A DNA stretch of 64,000 nucleotides. It comes from Hyphomonas chukchiensis. GTDB lineage: Bacteria > Pseudomonadota > Alphaproteobacteria > Caulobacterales > Hyphomonadaceae. Location: contig NZ_AWFG01000011.1 of NCBI RefSeq assembly GCF_000682695.1, positions 1 through 64,000 on the forward strand. Direction: 5' to 3'. The notes beneath the pieces are model-generated. The model searched no databases and was not told the DNA's origin. It saw only the letters and a list, made by a program, of their open reading frames with translations. Every line of letters begins with the position of its first letter. Positions within the stretch are counted from its first letter, which is position 1. Position numbers and translations under genes: made by a program. Below are positions 61,532 to 64,000 of this stretch, piece after piece.

Positions 61532-62818
61532 ATGCGATCTCGATTTATGGCTGTCGTTTCAGCACTGGCCTGTCTGGCCGTCTTGTCGGCCAATGGCCTG
61601 ACAGCGTCCGCCCAGCAGAAACCTGTCGATGCATGTGCCGAAATTTCATGCCCCTCCGGCATGGCCTGTTACGAGGGCGCCTGCTTCCCGACGAGCTTCG
61701 GTGACGAGACGCCAGATGACCCCTGCGCGGACGTGTCCTGCCCGGCCGACATGGCATGCTATGAAGGCGGCTGCTTTTTGAGCATGGATGAACCGTCTGA
61801 GTCTTCAGACGATCCTTGCGCCGGCGTGACCTGTCCATCATCAATGGTCTGCTACGAGGGTGGATGCTTCGAGAGCATTGATGCGCCCGCCGATGCTTCA
61901 TGCCCGCAAGGATCCGTCGCCAGCAATGGCGCTTGCAAGCCCTCGACAAAACGCCAGACGGATCCGTGCGCTGACGTGCTCTGTCCGGCTGGCGAGGCCT
62001 GCTACGAAGGCGGCTGCTTCCCGACAACCATAAAAGAGGCAACCACGCCACCCCTTGTCTATGTAGGCCGCACCCAGAGTTTCACCACGCCGCCTCTCGT
62101 CTATGCAGGCCGCACCCACCAGAGCTTCACCACACCTCCCCTTACCTATGTCGGCACAACGCAACCGGACACACCCACCCCCGCCCCCGCAGGTGGCCTC
62201 GAGATCATCGCCCTTCCCACCGGCCGGCGCACGTCGAGGTATCTCGCCATCGACGACGCCACCCTCGCCCGCGACGAGACCCTGCGCCTCACCTATTCCG
62301 GCTTGCCTGAGAAGCCCGCTCGCATCGTCCTCTTCTACATGGGTGGCGAAGCGCCACGATTCGGAGGGCGGTTCTACCTGCCCGTCAAAACCACGAGTGG
62401 CGTCTATGAGCGCGAGGGCCACTCGCTCGCCCCCTTTACCGGCCCGTATAAAGCCTGCATCGGCTTTGATCCTGACATTCCTGCCAATGCGTCTTCACCT
62501 GACGCCTATGCAGACTGCGTGGACTTCACGATGGCCGGCACCGGCAGCCGCGACGCGCAACCTGCGCTCTCCCTGTCCGTACCCGAACCTAAAGCCGGCA
62601 AGCGGTTTACCGTGAACTGGTCCGGCTTTCCGCCTGTCAACGCCATGATCAACCTGATCGACACGCGCACCGGCAAGAGCATCTCAAGAGTATATTCCTC
62701 GTCCAAACCGGCAGGCGAATGGGATGTCATCGTTCGCGAACCCGGCACCTATGAATTCCAAATCTACTTTGAGGGCGAAGCCCTGCGCGCCCGCATGCCT
62801 CTGGAGGTCACGAAATGA
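61532..62818 (+). CDS. Secreted protein with four cysteine-rich repeats and beta-sandwich-like C-terminus
   Basis: A 428-residue exported protein (signal peptide about residues 1-27, ending ASAQ). Four repeats of pattern C-x4-C-P-x4-C-Y-E-G-x-C-F cover 61628-62020, for example DPCADVSCPADMACYEGGCF; a degenerate fifth, CPQGSVASNGACK, lies between copies three and four. Then come three copies of a TTPPL-x-Y-x-G-x-T-x motif (62042-62170). The C-terminal 220 residues look like two beta-sandwich domains with two cysteines. The function is unknown; such repeats resemble those of Myxococcales exported proteins. The start is chosen because it gives a normal signal peptide, although the ribosome site is weak. 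It overlaps the next gene by four bases. Confidence 0.68.
   Translation: MRSRFMAVVSALACLAVLSANGLTASAQQKPVDACAEISCPSGMACYEGACFPTSFGDETPDDPCADVSCPADMACYEGGCFLSMDEPSESSDDPCAGVTCPSSMVCYEGGCFESIDAPADASCPQGSVASNGACKPSTKRQTDPCADVLCPAGEACYEGGCFPTTIKEATTPPLVYVGRTQSFTTPPLVYAGRTHQSFTTPPLTYVGTTQPDTPTPAPAGGLEIIALPTGRRTSRYLAIDDATLARDETLRLTYSGLPEKPARIVLFYMGGEAPRFGGRFYLPVKTTSGVYEREGHSLAPFTGPYKACIGFDPDIPANASSPDAYADCVDFTMAGTGSRDAQPALSLSVPEPKAGKRFTVNWSGFPPVNAMINLIDTRTGKSISRVYSSSKPAGEWDVIVREPGTYEFQIYFEGEALRARMPLEVTK
61628..62020 (+). repeat. Coding tandem cysteine repeats (four copies)
   Basis: In-frame copies within the secreted protein gene: 61628-61687, 61721-61777, 61811-61870 and 61961-62020, each encoding C-x4-C-P-x4-C-Y-E-G-x-C-F. 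Codon use differs between copies, so they are diverged rather than recent duplicates. The spacing between copies 3 and 4 is longer because a degenerate unit is present. Confidence 0.8.
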
Positions 62819-63645
62819 AACGATTTTGCGCACTATTTGCGGCCCTGGCCATCGCCTCGGCACTTGCGGGATTGAACGCCGGCGCCGAAACCGAGCCGGA
62901 CGCACAATACGCTGCGGACAAAGCCGCTGCCTATGAGGCCTGCATCGCACCCTACAAGGAAAGGGACCGACAAAGCGCGGCCGCCTTTGAAAAGTGCCAG
63001 GAATCCGGGGAAGGATTTTGCTGGCCAGCTCCCTCCGCGGCCAATAACTCTGCCACACTTACTTTGTGCTCCGTCAGCGCCGAAGCAAAGGCGGACAAGC
63101 TCCAACGCGCGCGGTTCCTTGCCCAATCAGCTGGCGCCACAGACACCAACTTGCCCAAAACCACGCCCGGGACCACCAGCGTCAAGCTGCCCGGCCTGGA
63201 CAAGCCGGCCATTAAAACACCCGTCACCCTGCCAGCCGCCGTCAGGCCGAAAACCGGCCTGACCCTGACAGTCCCGGTCAAGGTCACCAATTTCCACACC
63301 AGCTGGAACGGCCAGCAGCTCGCCTCCGGCGACGCCTCCATGATCGTTGCCTGCCGCGTCATCGCCAACGACTACAGCGTTACCGGAGAGGTCCACTCCG
63401 GGTTCACGGAGCTTCCCCCGATCGCGGAAGGCGGCAGTCTCGATACAAGTGTGGACGTGTTCATTGACGCGAACGTCCTCGGGCTGGGAGACGATTATGG
63501 CAATACGGCCGAATGCCTGCTGATGCGGCCGGACATGGACAAGAGCGAGGACACGTTCCTCGGGATCACGATGGAAAATGCCCCGATGCGGGCCTGCGGG
63601 GAATGGAACGACAACCCTGCCCAATGCCGCGTCGTCATCTACTGA
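62815..63645 (+). CDS. Hypothetical secreted protein, partner of the cysteine-repeat protein
   Basis: A 276-residue protein with a signal peptide (about residues 1-24). The mature part has an N-terminal helical region with three to four cysteines (AYEACIAPYKERDRQS, FEKCQESGEGFCW), a Pro/Thr/Lys linker, and a C-terminal domain with strands such as GLTLTVPVKVTNFHTSWNG and more cysteines. No family recognised. It overlaps the repeat protein gene by ATGA, so the two are made together and may form one extracytoplasmic complex (inference). Nothing else is recognisable in the 131 bases after it except the katG promoter region. Confidence 0.65.
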   Translation: MKRFCALFAALAIASALAGLNAGAETEPDAQYAADKAAAYEACIAPYKERDRQSAAAFEKCQESGEGFCWPAPSAANNSATLTLCSVSAEAKADKLQRARFLAQSAGATDTNLPKTTPGTTSVKLPGLDKPAIKTPVTLPAAVRPKTGLTLTVPVKVTNFHTSWNGQQLASGDASMIVACRVIANDYSVTGEVHSGFTELPPIAEGGSLDTSVDVFIDANVLGLGDDYGNTAECLLMRPDMDKSEDTFLGITMENAPMRACGEWNDNPAQCRVVIY

Positions 63646-63662
63646 ATCGATCCCCGTCCTGA

Positions 63663-64000
<338 letters not shown>

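Overview
This window is a stretch of chromosome from an alphaproteobacterium, most likely of the Caulobacterales/Maricaulales type (Hyphomonadaceae-like). The lineage is inferred from recalled protein families and conserved gene order, not from a search. Supporting signs are the high GC content and the alphaproteobacterial orders fabD-fabG-acpP-fabF-mltG-yicC-gmk and bamE/UQCC/plsX/fabH/ihfA/merR. A TonB-dependent receptor, many acyl-CoA and crotonase-type genes, and a CtrA-type half-site upstream of a GGDEF gene also fit. Coding density is high and many genes overlap by 1, 4 or 8 bases. No prophage, insertion sequence, CRISPR array or defence island was found.

Layout. 1-5.2 kb: tRNA modification (trmFO), an epimerase, a PQQ-type sugar dehydrogenase lipoprotein, and an NDUFAF6-like protein divergent from iron superoxide dismutase. 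5.2-11.6 kb: a DEAD-box RNA helicase, a soluble PAS/HisKA_2 kinase, a coniferyl-aldehyde-type dehydrogenase, a crotonase, DUF3291 and a histidine phosphatase. 11.6-17.3 kb: a minus-strand operon (acyl-CoA dehydrogenase, beta-lactamase-fold esterase, DUF3253, TfoX-like) and a plus-strand thioesterase/SDR pair. 17.3-24.1 kb: a TonB-dependent receptor beside a NupC nucleoside transporter, an S10 peptidase and a repeat-rich patch. 24.1-30.1 kb: gmk, yicC, mltG and the fatty-acid synthesis cluster. 30.3-34.3 kb: rpsF-rpsR-rplI, dnaB and a diguanylate cyclase. 34.3-46.8 kb: fatty-acid and xenobiotic type enzymes, topoisomerase IB, a tightly overlapped amidohydrolase/sterol-desaturase/SnoaL/GNAT operon, an acyl-CoA synthetase and a GH1 glycosidase. 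46.9-54.4 kb: a DUF4870 membrane protein, MaoC hydratase, a cysteine-rich Sel1 protein, msrB, an S9 peptidase, a nitrilase and a membrane XRE protein. 54.4-58.8 kb: tRNA-Pro, merR, ihfA, fabH, plsX, the cytochrome bc1 chaperone and bamE. 58.8-63.6 kb: a cluster of unrecognised exported proteins. 63.7 kb to the end: the start of katG behind a perfect OxyR-type box.

Functional picture. The core is housekeeping: envelope lipid synthesis (fabD, fabG, acpP, fabF, fabH, plsX), translation, replication and nucleotide supply. Around it are genes of a heterotroph degrading acyl-CoA and aldehyde substrates, and oxidative-stress genes (sodB, msrB, katG).

The least explained part is 58.8-63.6 kb. It holds three mutually related small lipoproteins and a two-gene unit encoding a protein with four C-x4-C-P-x4-C-Y-E-G-x-C-F repeats plus a secreted partner. 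I found no clear evidence of a wholly new system. That cluster, and a promoter-like element shared by rpsF and dnaB, are the best candidates for follow-up.
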